Shown: positions 1 to 11,867 of the stretch, piece after piece
How positions within the stretch are numbered: position 1 is the stretch's first letter
Layout: each line of letters begins with the position of its first letter
Source of the DNA: Lindgomyces ingoldianus
Lineage: Eukaryota; Ascomycota; Dothideomycetes; Pleosporales; Lindgomycetaceae
Direction of reading: 5' to 3'
Length of the DNA: 35,595 nt
NCBI RefSeq assembly: GCF_010093535.1
Contig: NW_022985201.1
Span: forward strand, 266,955 to 302,549
Position numbers and translations under genes: made by a program
Notes under the pieces: model-generated
What the model was told of the DNA's origin: nothing
Database searches by the model: none
What the model saw: only the letters and a program-made list of their open reading frames with translations

Positions 1-1604
1 AAGAGGCTAGAATTAACCTAGCTATTTAAGCTTTTAATAAAGACGCGTCTTTAACTAAAAGGCGCGCTGCAGCACTCTATAATGTTAATTAAATAGCTCT
101 CTGCTAACAACGCGCAGGGATAACTATGCAACACAACTGTATAGCTAACAACAAGAAGCTTACAAAGCTAGAAAAGGAGGTAATTATTAAGCATATACTT
201 AATCTAGATTCCTAAGGATTTGCGCCTACTCTAGGTGCTGTATAAGAGATGGCCAACAAGCTTCTTACTAAGCGCAGCGCTCTACTAGCAGGTATTAACT
301 AGCCATCTAACTTTGTTGCGTGTACGCTAGCAGTTAAAACCTACCTTAGCTAACTGTACAATTACTAATAAGCAAAATGCAAAGATCTAGCAATTATAAG
401 CAAGTAGTTTAAGCTTGTAGAGGCTACATAATTAAAGTACAGCATTATAGATTAGGACATGTATAATTTTAACAAGACAGGCTTTTAAATAGGGGTTATA
501 TTAAGCTAAATAGTTGTTATAGGCACAGATAGACATAATTAGCTAAAGGCTATACAGCTAGGTAACTGTAAATAGGTGACAGTTATTGCAGGCATTAATG
601 CAGATAGGTAGGCAATACCTTTATACATAATCTTTAAAGGCAAGCATCACCTATCTGCCTAGTATAAGAATAAAGATATACTAAAGGACTAGGCTATTAG
701 TGTTAGCAACAATAGCTAGATAACTAATAAACATAGAATTACATAGCTAGAGCACTTTAATCTGCACATAAAAGATTACTTAGTAGGCTTATAGCAGCTA
801 CTTATTCTTAATAGCTATAAGAGCTATTACTCTATTAAATTCCTAGAGCTCTGTAAGCAGAGGCGTATTATAGCGCTCTGTATACTAGCACACGCGTTAC
901 ATATTCTATAGCCGCTTAACGTTAGCTGCTTTTTGCTGTTAAAGTGCGCGTATAGTACTAAAATTAGCTAGTTAATCTGCTACTAGATTAACTATATTAA
1001 CAAGCTAACCTTCTTACTAGCCTTTAAGGCAGCATTTAGTTACTTAATTATAATAGATAATATCCGCGCAGGCTTTAGAGCTACAGGACTAGTCCTATTT
1101 AACCTAGAGCTAGTGCTCTTAAAGCTTAATATACAGCTACCTAATTAGCTAGCTACTCCACTACTAAATACTGCCTAGAAGGCTTAAACACCTAGTAATT
1201 TTTATAAAGTTAAGGCTTAGTTAACTCTACTATATAATTAGATTTAAAGGCATTAAAATTTATTTTCTTTTACTATGCTTAATCTAGTAAAGTAGCTAAG
1301 TAAGGGCGCTACTAAGATAGCTTATGTTGCTGTTCTACAGCATAATTAAGCAGCTACCCTAGAGAGGGCCTATAAGGCAGCTATAAAGCGCAAGCAGTGT
1401 AAAAAAAAGCAAATTTAAAAAAAAAAAACTCTAACAAGTTATTAAGGCTCTAAGTTAAGTACTTAGAAGCTTGCTAGTATAGCAGGAGGTAGCAAAATGC
1501 CTTAGGAGGAGTTAACTGCTAAAAGCAGCGCAGCGCGCGCACAGCGCTGCAAGCGCTGCAACAAGCCTAGGCATAACTCTTATACATGCAAGGATATTAA
1601 ATAA
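1..1604 (+). pseudogene. RIP-degraded Fot1/pogo-like DDE transposase
   Basis: Reading through the many TAG/TAA codons recovers a pogo-type transposase. Around 200-260 is a CENP-B/HTH region readable as NLDSQGFAPTLGAV then EMANKLLTKRSA. Near 455-500 is YNFNKTGF, the counterpart of the family's NFDETGF, with the catalytic Asp replaced by Asn as expected from RIP. At 600-660 comes IIFKGKHHLSA. The LDGHESH and SSHLLQPLDV regions are recognisable near 800-920 but corrupted. The C-terminus has a zinc-knuckle-like RCKRCNKPGHNSYTC (about 1540-1585) and a terminal TAA at 1602-1604. No in-frame segment is long enough to be functional. The start codon is off the window or destroyed. Confidence 0.82.
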
Positions 1605-1727
1605 TCCTATAGTAGTTTATTTTATATAGTATATTTTTGCGTTGTTAAATTAATAGTCTTTAAAGTTAAATTTAGTGGTAGGGCAGAACACTCGCTTGTG
1701 TTGAACATTCGCTTGTGGACTATGTTA
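1..1727 (+). mobile_element. Fot1/pogo-like DNA transposon (family C), 5' end outside window
   Basis: A Tc1/mariner-superfamily element of the fungal Fot1/pogo type whose left end lies before the window. Its body is a degraded transposase. The right terminal inverted repeat is at about 1672-1725 and contains two copies of a CGCTTGTG-type motif (ACTCGCTTGTG and ATTCGCTTGTG), followed by TA at 1726-1727, the target dinucleotide used by this superfamily. The TIR has kept GC and even a TGA, while the coding part is heavily RIP-mutated. The left TIR and the other TA cannot be checked here. Confidence 0.8.
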
Positions 1728-2022
1728 CCTCTAGTAATAGTAATTACTATTACTAGAAAAATAGTAATTACTATTACTAGAAAAATAGTAATTACTATAG
1801 CAATTACTAGGCGCTTCTAGTAATAGTAATTACTAAGTAATTACTACGTACCTCTAGTAATAGTAGTTAGTATTACTAGAAAAATAGTAATTACTATAGC
1901 AATTACTAGGCGCTTCTAGTAATAGTAATTACTATTACTAGGTGCTTATAGTAATAGTAATTACTAGCACTTAGTAATTACTATAGTAATTACTAAGTAA
2001 TTACTATTACTAAAAAGTGGCA
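1728..2022. repeat. Palindromic TAGTAATTACTA low-complexity array
   Basis: About 290 bp made almost only of TAGTAATAGTAATTACTA variants and their reverse complements, broken by short spacers AAAAA and AGGCGCTT. Because the unit is self-complementary, the block can fold at many registers. It sits exactly between the right end of the family C transposon and the truncated family A copy, so it probably expanded after family A lost its left part. No coding potential. Confidence 0.85.
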
Positions 2023-2379
2023 ACCCTGTATATAATGTAGACTACATAAAAGAAAGCAGATTTAGGCAGAAGAGACCTTAATAGTTAAGGATAAAGCTTA
2101 TCTAACTGCTCTAAAGGAGTTTAGAGCGCGTAGTAATAGGAAGAAGCTAAAGACACAGGTGCGCACTAAAAGAGGTAAGCTAAGTTAAAGGCAATATAGG
2201 CAGTGCAATTAAACTAGGCATAACTTACATATGTGTAAGCAAGTAGTAGAAGTAGACTCTAAATAATATCTTATGTTGTATTACTTTATACAGGGCTAAA
2301 GTAGGCTGTTTTGCGAGAGAATAGAGTGGTTTTAGTAGAGGCTTAGCAAAAGTGGCCGGCTAACCTGTTAGGTACGTTA
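2023..2379 (+). mobile_element. Truncated family A pogo-like transposon, 3' end only
   Basis: About 355 bp that align with the end of another family A element (19195-19553): the same run of basic codons, a zinc-knuckle-like remnant (QCN...HNLHMCK, about 2195-2245), then the family A terminal repeat GGCTTAGCAAAAGTGGCCGG ending in GGTACGT and TA (2378-2379). The left part is missing and replaced by the palindromic microsatellite. It is inserted in the leader of a minus-strand Copia copy, whose homology resumes immediately after the TA. Confidence 0.8.
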
Positions 2380-3015
2380 TATGTTTTTTATAAGTTATTT
2401 ATATAATAAAAGTTATTCTTTATTTTTTTATTATTATGTAAAGTTATTAGTTGCTAGTAGGATTTTATTATAATAGTATAATTAATTACTTTTTTAGTAG
2501 ATTACACAGGTACTGTTGTTGTCTAGCTGCTAGGTTAGGCAGCTCTAATAGCTTTAGTGTGCGTCTTACACTATCTTCTTTTTACTTTATACAGTAGCAG
2601 AGCTTACTATATAATGTAAAAAATTAATCTGCTATCTCTAAAAATAAGTAATAAAATAAAGTACTTTATAAAGTGTAAGTACTTTATTATTACTTTTACT
2701 AATTTATAGTTAATTAAATTAACTACTAATTAGTGTTAAATAAGCTCTGTTAGCTAGCTACTTACAGTATAAGCACTTAAGTAGTAAAAGTAAGAGTAGT
2801 GTACAGTGTGCACAGTGTATAGGGTAGGTAGAGTAAGGGCAATATGTTTCTAGTTCTATTGCTCTTATCTTTTTCCTTTGTACAGAGGAAAAGGGGAATA
2901 TCTAGATGTTTGTGCACAGAGGTTCGCGCACAAGCATTATGTGACATAGATACGTGATCCTGCTTGTGCGCAATCGCTTGTATCTAGGCTGTAACGCTGC
3001 TGCTGCGTACAGACA
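2380..3015 (-). mobile_element. Minus-strand Copia copy: 5' LTR and leader only
   Basis: The reverse complement matches the 5' end of the large plus-strand Copia element. The LTR is 2734-3015 (282 bp, TGTCTGTAC...TTTAACA when read on the minus strand) and its leader continues down to 2380, where the family A insertion interrupts it. It contains one copy of the 260-bp leader unit that is doubled in the plus-strand element. LTR differences from the plus-strand LTRs are mainly C/T and G/A transitions. The rest of this element is not in the window. Confidence 0.85.
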
Positions 3016-3198
3016 GTGTCGCAACTGCTAATTAGGTAGCAATAAGAAGCAAGTCTATTAACTATGAGAGGCTTATAGGGAGCCTGCCTATGTAGTAGAA
3101 GCTCTGGCGCCAAGTGTCTTAGGCTGCTTGTCTAAAACACAGGTGCGACACTAGGACCATGTGCTCTCTTACACAACAGACAGTTATATATATTTTTA
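3016..3198 (-). other. Spacer between head-to-head LTRs; possible mini-LTR remnant
   Basis: A 183-bp stretch of ordinary composition, not RIP-saturated. On the minus strand it reads TGTCTGTTGTG... then GCCTAAGACA, then CT, then TGGCGCCAGAGCTTC. A TG...CA segment followed two bases later by TGGCGCC resembles a short LTR plus a tRNA primer-binding site. No second LTR can be seen because both sides are cut by Copia insertions, so this reading is tentative. GTGTCGCA and TGCGACAC form an inverted pair within it. Confidence 0.35.
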
Positions 3199-3203
3199 GT
3201 TTT

Positions 3204-3483
3204 TGTCCGTACGCAGCAGCAGCGTCGCGGCCTGGATACGAGCGATCGCGCACGAGCAGGATCACGTATCTATGTCACATGATGCTCGTGCGCGAACCTC
3301 TGTGCGCGAACATCTAGATATCCCCCTTTTTCTTTATACAGAGGAAAGACAAGAGCAATAGAACTAGAAACATGTTGCTCTTACCTTACCTACCTTGTAT
3401 ACTATGCACACTGTACACTACTCTTACTCTTACTACTTAAGTGCTTATACTATAAGCAGCTAGCTGTTAGAGCCTATTTAACA
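3204..3483 (+). repeat. 5' LTR of the Copia element
   Basis: 280 bp, begins TGTCCGTACG and ends ...TATTTAACA, preceded by the TSD GTTTT. It is GC-richer and less mutated than the 3' copy: it keeps CCTGGATACGAGCG where the 3' LTR has CCTAGATATAAGCA. It contains a TATACAGAGGAAAG segment that may be the core promoter. Confidence 0.92.
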
Positions 3484-3537
3484 CTAATTAGTAGTTAATT
3501 TAATTAACTATAAATTAGCAAGAGTAATAATAGAGTA

Positions 3538-4055
3538 CCTACACTCTGTAAGGTACTTTGTTTTGTTACCTATCCTTTAGGAAAAGTAACAGTAGAGTAC
3601 CTACGCCCTGCAAGGTACTTTGTTTAGTTACCTATCTCTTAGGATAGCAGATTAATCCTTTGCATTGTACAGCAAGCTCTGCTACTGTACAAAGTAAGGA
3701 GGAGATAGTGTAAGACACACACTAAAGCCACTAAAGCTGCACAACCTAGCAGCTAGACAACAGCAGTACCTGCGCGATTTACTGCACAAGCAATTAACCT
3801 TACGCTCTGTAAGGCACTTTATTTTGTTACCTATCCCTTAGGAAGAGTAACAACAAAGCACTTACACTTTATAAAGTACTTTATTTAGTTACTTATCTCT
3901 TAGAATAGCAGATTAATCCTTTGCATTGTACAGCAAGCTCTGCTACTGTACAAAGTAAAAAGGAGATAGTGTAAGGCGCACACTAAAGCTATTAAAGCTG
4001 CACAACCTAGCAGCTAGACAACAGCAGTACCTGCGCAATCTACTAGAAAAGTAAT
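3538..4055 (+). repeat. Tandem duplication (260 bp x 2) in Copia leader
   Basis: Unit 1 is 3538-3797 and unit 2 is 3798 to about 4055. Both contain ATCCTTTGCATTGTACAGCA, the GCAGCTAGACAACAGCAG motif and CTRTAAGGYACTTT-type starts. The minus-strand Copia copy (2380-2733) has only one unit, so the duplication is specific to this copy or subfamily. It lies in the untranslated leader upstream of gag. Confidence 0.8.
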
Positions 4056-4139
4056 TAACTATACTATTATAATAAAATCTTATTAGCAACTAATAACTCT
4101 ATGTAATAATAGAAAGAATAAAGAATAATTTCTATTATA

Positions 4140-5755
4140 TAAACAACTTATAAAAGACATAGGGATATTAGAGGCAACACTACAGAACAAGACTAGCCTA
4201 GAGTACTAGAATAACAAGATTAACATGTTAAAGGCTCTAATAAGCCTATAGACTTAATTATACATAAGTTACATAATTACTAATCTACGCATAACAACTT
4301 AAAAAAGTGCTACTCTTTTAAGTGCGTACATAAAAGATTTTAAAGAATAGACACTATAAAACTTCTTAGCACTTAGCTACGCGTTTAAAAGAGAGCTTAT
4401 ATAAGTGCTAGAGGACAAAAGAATCACACTATAGCTAGGCACTAAAGGTACCTAAGCCTAGAAGCTGTATAATATAGCATAAAAGAAGGCAATTACACTA
4501 GAAAGGCTTTATACATAACCCTTATTGCTATATAAAGCTCTGCACAGAAGCAGACTAAACACAATGCTGCTATTAACACTAAATGTACTAGTATTACTTA
4601 CTTCTACACCTTAGCTAGCACTACACTAATTACTGTACAAACAATACATGCTACTCTACCTAACGCCTGCTCTACACCCTTAATTGTACACACCACCGCC
4701 TGCAGTAGTGTATGCACTACTAATACTACCTGCACAATCTATACCACATCACAGCCTGTACAAACTTCCACCTTAGAAAGAAAACACTAAAAAAAAACTT
4801 TTAGCAGACAAAATTATATAATTTTAAAAAGCATTAAAAAAAAATAATAACTACATAAGTTAACTATATAACATTTTTATAAATAAAATAAAAATCTTTA
4901 TTAATTTATATTAATAGCTAAATATTTAAAAAACTTAGTACACAGACATCTTTCTAAATATCTTAAAAGGTTAGGTAAATATGTACTATATGCATAACAT
5001 AGGCCTTAGACATAACTAGAAGCATTTGTACAACACCTTAAGTAGTTACTTTAACACTAATGTAAACTATAGCTAGTACTAGACAGACTAGATAATAATA
5101 ACTTTTATATAATACTAATAAAAAAACTTTAATAAAAGTTTATATAAAGCTTTTAAAATAATAATTAATAAGCTTACACTTATATAAAAGGCACTAGAAA
5201 TAAAATTTTAAAAAAATGTTCTACTACACACTGCTATTATATAAGCCTATTAAGAATAACTAAAACTAGAACATGCTATATTTACTATTAAGCTTTTATG
5301 CAAAGCTTTATTTAGTAACTTATAAGTATTACTTTAAGTTACTATAAACTAAAGAGTAAACTAATACCTCTAAAAACTACCTAATGTATACTATATAGAC
5401 TACTAATATAACTCTGCATAATAAGAGTCTATATAACAAGAAAAAAGCTTCTCTCTATGTAAAAAAAAATAATATAAAAGATTTTTATCTAGGTTTAGGC
5501 TATAATTTAGAGACAACTATATATAGATAAAGAAGTGCTTTGTCTACTATAAAAAAAAATGTTAGTTATTAAACTACTTTTATAATAACTATACATAAGC
5601 AAAGAACTAGTACATTGCCTTATATAAAGATTTTTATAATAAGACTTTATTATGTAAAGCTATTACTTTATATATCTAAAACTTTAAAGGTTACTCTAAA
5701 AAAAAAATAATTTACATAATATAAAAAAAATAAAATAAAAAAGTAAGAATGCTAA
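4140..5755 (+). pseudogene. Copia gag remnant
   Basis: Region between the leader and the first recognisable pol motifs. Translation through stop codons gives a Lys/Gln/Tyr-rich gag-like protein with fragments such as NTNVNYSQYQTDQ near 5050-5090. Its identity as gag rests mainly on position. No clear CCHC knuckle could be read. AT content is extreme, with many runs of A, and no frame stays open. Confidence 0.55.
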
Positions 5756-7767
5756 AAAAGCTATTAACTACTTTACCTCTACTACCTATTTACACTATGC
5801 AATAGAAGAGGACATCTATAGCATTAAACTTAAAAAATATGCTAAGCAGTTTATTCTTAATAACTAATACTATATAGTATACTAAGGCAAACTATAAGAC
5901 ATAGGCGCAGTAAAGATCTCTACTATTAGTAAGTCCTAACTTAAGGCGTACATATAAGAGAACTTATGTATAGAAATTAATTAGATACCTAGCTAAACAA
6001 ATATTAGCTTTAAAGGCTAGACACTAAAAAGATTAATTAGTACTGTACAAATTTAGAACTTAATTAGTCTAGTTACATACTATATTCTAGAGACTCTAAC
6101 ACTATTTCTACTATTACTAGCAGATGCTAACTAACTTAAGGCATACTTTAATAATATTTTAAATGTTATTATATATAAAGATAAAACTACTATCTTTATT
6201 ATATAAAAATAAAAACACTTTTTTTTTAATATTAGTAAGAAAGAATTTATGTCTTTTTTTACTAAATTAAAACTTTACTGCCTTTACTACTAATTTAGAC
6301 ACCCTTGCATAAAGAGACTCTAGAAGATGCTAACTAGCGCTAGCTACAACATTAATGCTGTAGTGCTAGAAGAGATTAAGAAGTTCTGCTACCTCTACTA
6401 ATTATATAACTAGGCCTTATAAAGATTTAAGTTTATAATTAAAAATAACACTTACTTTAACTATAAAGTTATTATTAATGTTATATAAATTAATAATAAA
6501 GATATCTTATATGTTATTAATGTAGACACATTATTTTAGGCTGCTACATTCTTAAAATCTATGTCTACACAAGATACCTAGAATGCACTGTGCAAATACT
6601 AGATTAACACTTATTAAAGACCCCTAGACTATATTATGCATAACCTTAGTATAAACTTTACTTTAAAGGATTTTTAAGCTTGTGCAAAGATTATAGAAGC
6701 TATATGTAGGCAGATGCCTATAAAAGCATATTAGGCAGTTAGAAAAGTTAAGCGCGCGCATGCACCTCTTTAATAAGTGTTTAACATCTTAAAGACTAAG
6801 CTAGGTAACTGTACAGATAATAAGGCTATCCTGCAGATAGCAGTTAAGGCTCTAAATAACATAGCTAGCCTACACAGTCTAGTACCCACGCTGCTAGTCT
6901 TTAGGGCATACCTAAGAATTAACCTAGACTTTCTACTATTACTAGACATTATTACATAAGCAAGCGCTATATAAAAGGTAATAAAGATACTTTAAAAGAA
7001 CTATGTAAAAGTAAATATTAATTATGTAATTAACACTTATAATAGCTTTATAACACATAAAGTTCTTAACCTCCCCTTTAGCTTAAAGATTATAGCATAG
7101 AGAGAGAAGAAAGGCTAGACTAGCCTATATAAAATTAAGAGCATTAAAAAGAGAAATATTATTATTAAAAAAAAAATAGCTTACTAAAGCTCTAATATAC
7201 ACAGGTTAAACTATACTATAAAAAAAAATAACCTACTTATAATAAATAACCTAAATAAACTAATCTCTATACAAAAGAATCCCTTAAAGAAGAGGAAAAA
7301 AAAACAGCTTTATAAAAATGTTACAGAGGCAGAACTAAAGCCTATTATAGACTAAGCCCCTTAGGATAGCAATGCCGCACTAGTGCAAAGGGAAGATATA
7401 GATACTAAGAGAAGTAAAAGGTAAAGAAAACCTGCATAAAGTCTAGACTAGGTATTTCTAACCTAGAAAAAGAAAAATAATTAGGCCTTATTTATTAAGC
7501 TCTATATAGACAGTGTAATTACTACACCTAGAAAACTATTTAAAAAATTAGACTATATAAAGATAAACACTTTAAGTACTAATAGCACTTTTAAAGTTAT
7601 AGTGTATAACTTAATAAAGTATAAAGGTTAGATTTTTTAACCTTTACTTTATATAAAAAGTAAAAGGCAAAATAACTTAACTATATAAGAAATTCTACCT
7701 AGTGTTTGCTAGCTACTTAGATAAAGAGAAGAGAGAAATTCTTACTTAGTTACTAACTATTTAGAGA
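5756..7767 (+). pseudogene. Copia pol remnant, part 1: protease region, integrase, RT start
   Basis: A GAG-pre-integrase motif is readable as FRHPCIKRLQKML (about 6295-6335), followed by a degraded zinc-binding segment. The integrase core follows: NVDTLFQAATFLKSMSTQDT near 6510-6570, DYIMHNLSINF near 6628-6660 and RKVKRAHAPL near 6735-6765. The stretch 6777-6959, open for 60 codons (FNILKTKLGNCTDNKAILQI...), is part of this integrase and not a separate gene. Near 7640 the RT begins, and at 7735-7767 EILTQLLTIQR corresponds to the fungal Copia RT motif LTQSPTIQR. There the Ty3 element interrupts it; reading resumes at 15025. Confidence 0.85.
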
Positions 7768-7772
7768 ATAAG

Positions 7773-8090
7773 TGTCACAGTATCCTCCCTAGATCCCAGA
7801 CATAACTGTATTAGACGTGTACTAGAGTATTATTAGTGCACGTCTAACATAAACACAACACAACACAGACATAAACTTAAGCATAAACTGCCTTAACACT
7901 AACTAAACCTAGAATAGGCTTAATTTATACCTAAAGCGCTTAGACTTCTAAGCTAAGTATTTAATTACTAATTTTCTTTTAAACCTTTTTATTTCTTACA
8001 TAACATCTTGTACCTACTATAATACCTTACGTAGTAATTAAACTAGACCTCTGTAAAGCTCTATAACCTTACTTATGCACAATTATAATA
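7773..8090 (+). repeat. 5' LTR of the Ty3 element
   Basis: 318 bp, starts TGTCACAGTATCC and ends AATTATAATA. The final A-C-A has become A-T-A, a C-to-T change, by comparison with the 3' copy. It is preceded by ATAAG. Confidence 0.93.
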
Positions 8091-8129
8091 TTATGTTGTG
8101 TTAAAACTCTAGCTAAGAATAGCCTCTAA

Positions 8130-9110
8130 ATCTAATCTAATAAGCTTAGTACTTGTATAACTTTAAGCTATTAAAGTAAGCTAAAAAGCCTTTTAAAAAG
8201 CGCTTACTTTATAGAAAAGCTGCTACATTGTAAGCTTTAAAGCTTTTTAAAAGAACTTTAAAAAACAGCTTTATGTTATTAAGTAGTTTATTTCTGCCTT
8301 AACTTCTATTATAGTAGTAGAAACTAAGAACTTACTAGCTTTAAAGCCTACCTAGAAGTCTAGAGATAGCTTAACTCTCTTCTGCCTAACGCTGCCTACA
8401 ACTTATAACCTTTTTAACTTAGTAATAAAATCTAACTAACTCTCTAATTCCCTGCTATTTAACAGAAAACAGAAAGACCTACCTTTTTTTCTATATAAGC
8501 TTTAATATAAACTTAAAAGAAACATAGACTAATTCCTCTTTAAACACTTTTAGTTACTATATGCCTACTTTTAACTTAACTATAATATAACAGCCTTAAT
8601 TAACTTACTAATAAATAAGAATATTATTAACTTAGATTAATTTATAGTGTTCCTGTAAGCAACTTATAAAGACTTAAATAAAAAGTTAATAGCTCTAAGT
8701 TACTTAAACACTTTATAACAAAAAAAAAAAGCTTTACTTTACACTTTACTAAGTTCTGCTAACTTGCATCTAATATAAGCCTAAATAAGATAGGTCTAAT
8801 TATAGCCCTATATAACTCCCTCTTAACTAAACTATAACGTGCTATAGTAGGAGAACCCCTTCTAAACAACCTTAACGCGTATGCGAACCTAATTGCTACC
8901 TACAATAATAACATAAGGTTCCTCCCTATATAAGCCCTAATACACCTCTAAACTAGCGCAGTTACAAATAAAAACTCTAACATAATAAAAATTAATTTAA
9001 ATTATGCTCTAGTTAGTTCTAAAAAGTGTAAAGATTATAAAAAGAAAAGTTAATGCTTTAAGTGCAGTAAGCATAGTTATATCTTTTAAAACTGCTTTAT
9101 TCCTCTTTCT
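8130..9110 (+). pseudogene. Ty3 gag remnant with zinc knuckle
   Basis: Gag-like region after the 5' LTR. Its best landmark is a CCHC knuckle at about 9053-9094, readable as CFKCSKHSYIFQNC (one codon is TAA for an original Gln or Arg), preceded by a Lys-rich stretch. The upstream part is too mutated to identify by residues and is assigned by position. Confidence 0.75.
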
Positions 9111-9399
9111 TAAGTCTACACAAGTAGCGCTGCTAGCACTTATTAAAAATCTTTACTATTTTAATCTTATTTTTATAAGGGCTCTAACTTATATTTAAGC
9201 CTTAATCCCTTTTGCTACTCTTAACATAGCCGCAGCTATAGCAGTAGAAGCCTGCAAAAAGGCTTGTCCTAGGGCTAAGTTGCCCCCTAGGACTAATTTA
9301 ACACTAGATCTCTACTAACCTATAGGCTAAGTCCCCTACTAATAACTAGAAGTACTAAGTTAATATTTTTATATGTTTATAATAAAAAACTATATTAGC

Positions 9400-11594
9400 T
9401 TTAATATAAGCTCTTATTAACTTAGGAGTAAACAGCATAGGTTATATTAATAAAGAACTAGCGCATAAACTAAATCTTTAATTAACACTACTTACTTAAA
9501 TAATTTACTTAACTAGATTTAATAGAAAACAACTTAAAAAAGGTTCTATTTTCTATACTATAACTATTATAATTACCTACTAACACTATAAAGAGTAGAT
9601 TAAGCTCTATGTAATAAATATAAGATGTTATAACCTAATTCTAGAACAACTATAGCTATATTAGTATAAAGTTGCCTTTAATTACTAAAAGTAAGTTCTA
9701 AACTTTAACTTTTTCTAATGCTAAGATGTATGCTTACACTTACACCTAAACAACACTTAAATAGCACTTAATATAAAAGGTCTTTAGACCTACTCTCTAA
9801 TAACCTAGAGAAGAACTACTTAAGTAAGGCTAACAAGCTAGGCCTCTTACTAAAATAGGCTATATAAAATAATTTAACAACTGCCTAAACTTAAAAAAGA
9901 GAAAGCCTTTAAAAAACCTTTACTTACCTAATTTAGACACAAACTAGAACTTAAACAGTAAATAGACATCTGCTACATAGAACCTACCTTATTTATAACC
10001 TTAGCTTAATAACTAGATTATAAAATCTACGCAGTTATAATTTCTAATATAGACTAAGCTTTAGCTCTTTAAAAACATACTAACTTAAGAATAATAGTCT
10101 CTTAAGACTACTATAACCTGTTGCATGTCTTCTTTTAAGATAAGTTTAATAAGCTTTTAATATAACATCTATATAATTACTAAATAACTTTTAAGCCTAG
10201 TAAACAACCTAGTTATAAGCTACTATATAGAATGTTACTAAATAAATTAAAAGTGCTCTAAAAATACTTTAATAAGAACCTAGAAAAAGGGTTTATTTAA
10301 GCTAGCTTCTTACTAGTAGTGTTACCTATACTATTTATAAAAAAACCTAGGAGTAGGCTCTAATTCTATATTAACTACTAAGGACTAAATGCTATTACTA
10401 TTAAGAACTAATACTTAATTCCCTTTTTACAAGAAACTCTAAGCTAACTAAGTAAAGTAAAGTATTTTATAAAGTTAGATATTATTACTACCTTTAATAA
10501 GCTAAAGATAGTAAAGGGTAATAAGTAGCTAACAGTGTTTTAGACCTAATATAAACTATTTAAGTACCTAGTAATGCCTTTTAGCTTAGCTAACACGCCT
10601 AGTACTTTTTAACATTTTATAAACAACTTACTCTAACCCTACCTAAACATGTTCTGCACTGCGTATATTAACAATATTCTAATCTATAGTAATAGCCTTT
10701 TAGAGCATAAACAGTATGTACACTTAGTGCTAAAGGCTATAAAAGAAGCAGGTCTATAACTTAACATAGACAAATATAAGTTCTACTAATTAAAGGTTAC
10801 ATATTTAGAATATGTAATCTTTACAGATAGCATCTAAATAGACCCTATTAAGGTTTAGACTATGCTAGATTAGTAATACCTAAAGAATGTAAAGAATGTT
10901 TAAGCTTTTATAGAATTTACTAACTTTTACTAATAATTTATTAACAACTTCTTATAGCTAGTAAGCCCTATAATTACACTTACTAAAAAAAAGGTTTAAT
11001 TTAACTTTAACCTAAATTACTAATAGTTTTTTAACTAGCTAAAAAAAGCTTTTACTAAAGCTCTAATACTCTACTACTTTAACTTTAAACTACTAATACT
11101 TATAGAAGCTAATGCCTTAGACTATGTAGTAGCAGAAGTTCTTTTCTAGACTAAGCTAGACAGGACTATTAGGCCTATTACATACTTCTTAAAAAGAATA
11201 AGTCCTACAGAAAGTAATTATAAGATTTATAACAAAAAATTGCTTACTATAGTATGCTGCTTTAAATAATAGCAACCTAAACTAGAAAGTGCAGCGCATC
11301 TAATACAGGTCCTATCTAACTATAAGATCTTGCAGTACTTTATAACTATAAAATAACTTAGCTACTAATAAGCTTATTAGTCTAAATACCTGTCTTATTT
11401 TAATTTTAAGATTACTTATTATTCTAGTTAAAATAGAGGGAAACTAGATGCTCTTATAAGGCAATCTTAAAACACCCTTACTTAAAAAAAAGTGTAAAAG
11501 GCTTAATACTAAACTTTACTTTAACCTAAGCTATTTTTAAACTTTAACCTAAATAAAATAAATTAGATAATTAATTAAATTATTACTAATAAGT
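9400..11594 (+). pseudogene. Ty3 pol remnant, part 1: protease, RT, RNase H
   Basis: The protease site is near 9408-9470 as ALINLGVNSIGYINKELAHK, where LIDSGA-type Asp is now Asn. The RT is at about 10190-10800: VLPILFIKKPRSGLQFYINY near 10318-10380, NYQGLNAITIKNQYLIP following it, and YINNILIYS at about 10660-10690 as the RIP-altered YIDDILIYS active site (both Asp to Asn). RNase H is at about 11090-11450 with LIEANALDYVVAEVL and ESNYKIYNKKLLTIV. The catalytic Asp codons are lost by G-to-A changes, so the enzyme is dead irrespective of the stops. Confidence 0.9.
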
Positions 11595-11599
11595 ATTTA

Positions 11600-11826
11600 T
11601 GTCCGTACATAAGTACAGCTGTGTCTGTACACGCGTACGGCTGAATTAGGTTGCCTAAAACGTTAGCTATCTAGCCTGTGCGTTAGGGGCTATGTGTACT
11701 TAAGAGCCCTCTTTCTTTATATAAAAAAAGAGGGCAGTAGTTAATAATAAAAAAATCTTTACTTACTTACCTTTTAGTACACCCTTTAGGTGTATGTTTA
11801 TTTAATTAAACCTAGGTTAACTAACA
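11600..11826 (+). repeat. Left LTR of the small nested element
   Basis: 227 bp, TGTCCGTACATAAGTACAGC to CTAACA. Contains the short internal hairpins GTACATAAGTAC and CTCTTTCTTTATA...AAAAAAAGAGGG. Preceded by ATTTA. Confidence 0.9.
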
Positions 11827-11867
11827 CTAATTAGTCTATTAATAAACTGTTTTACTACAAAAGCTTA

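Noticed and set aside
1728..2022. CRISPR-like or centromeric array
   Set aside because: No regular spacers; units are self-complementary low-complexity TAGTAATTACTA. It is only 290 bp long and lies between transposon ends.
6777..6959. Open 60-codon frame as a small gene
   Set aside because: It is part of the Copia integrase (NILKTKLGNCTDNKAILQ...) that by chance has no stop.
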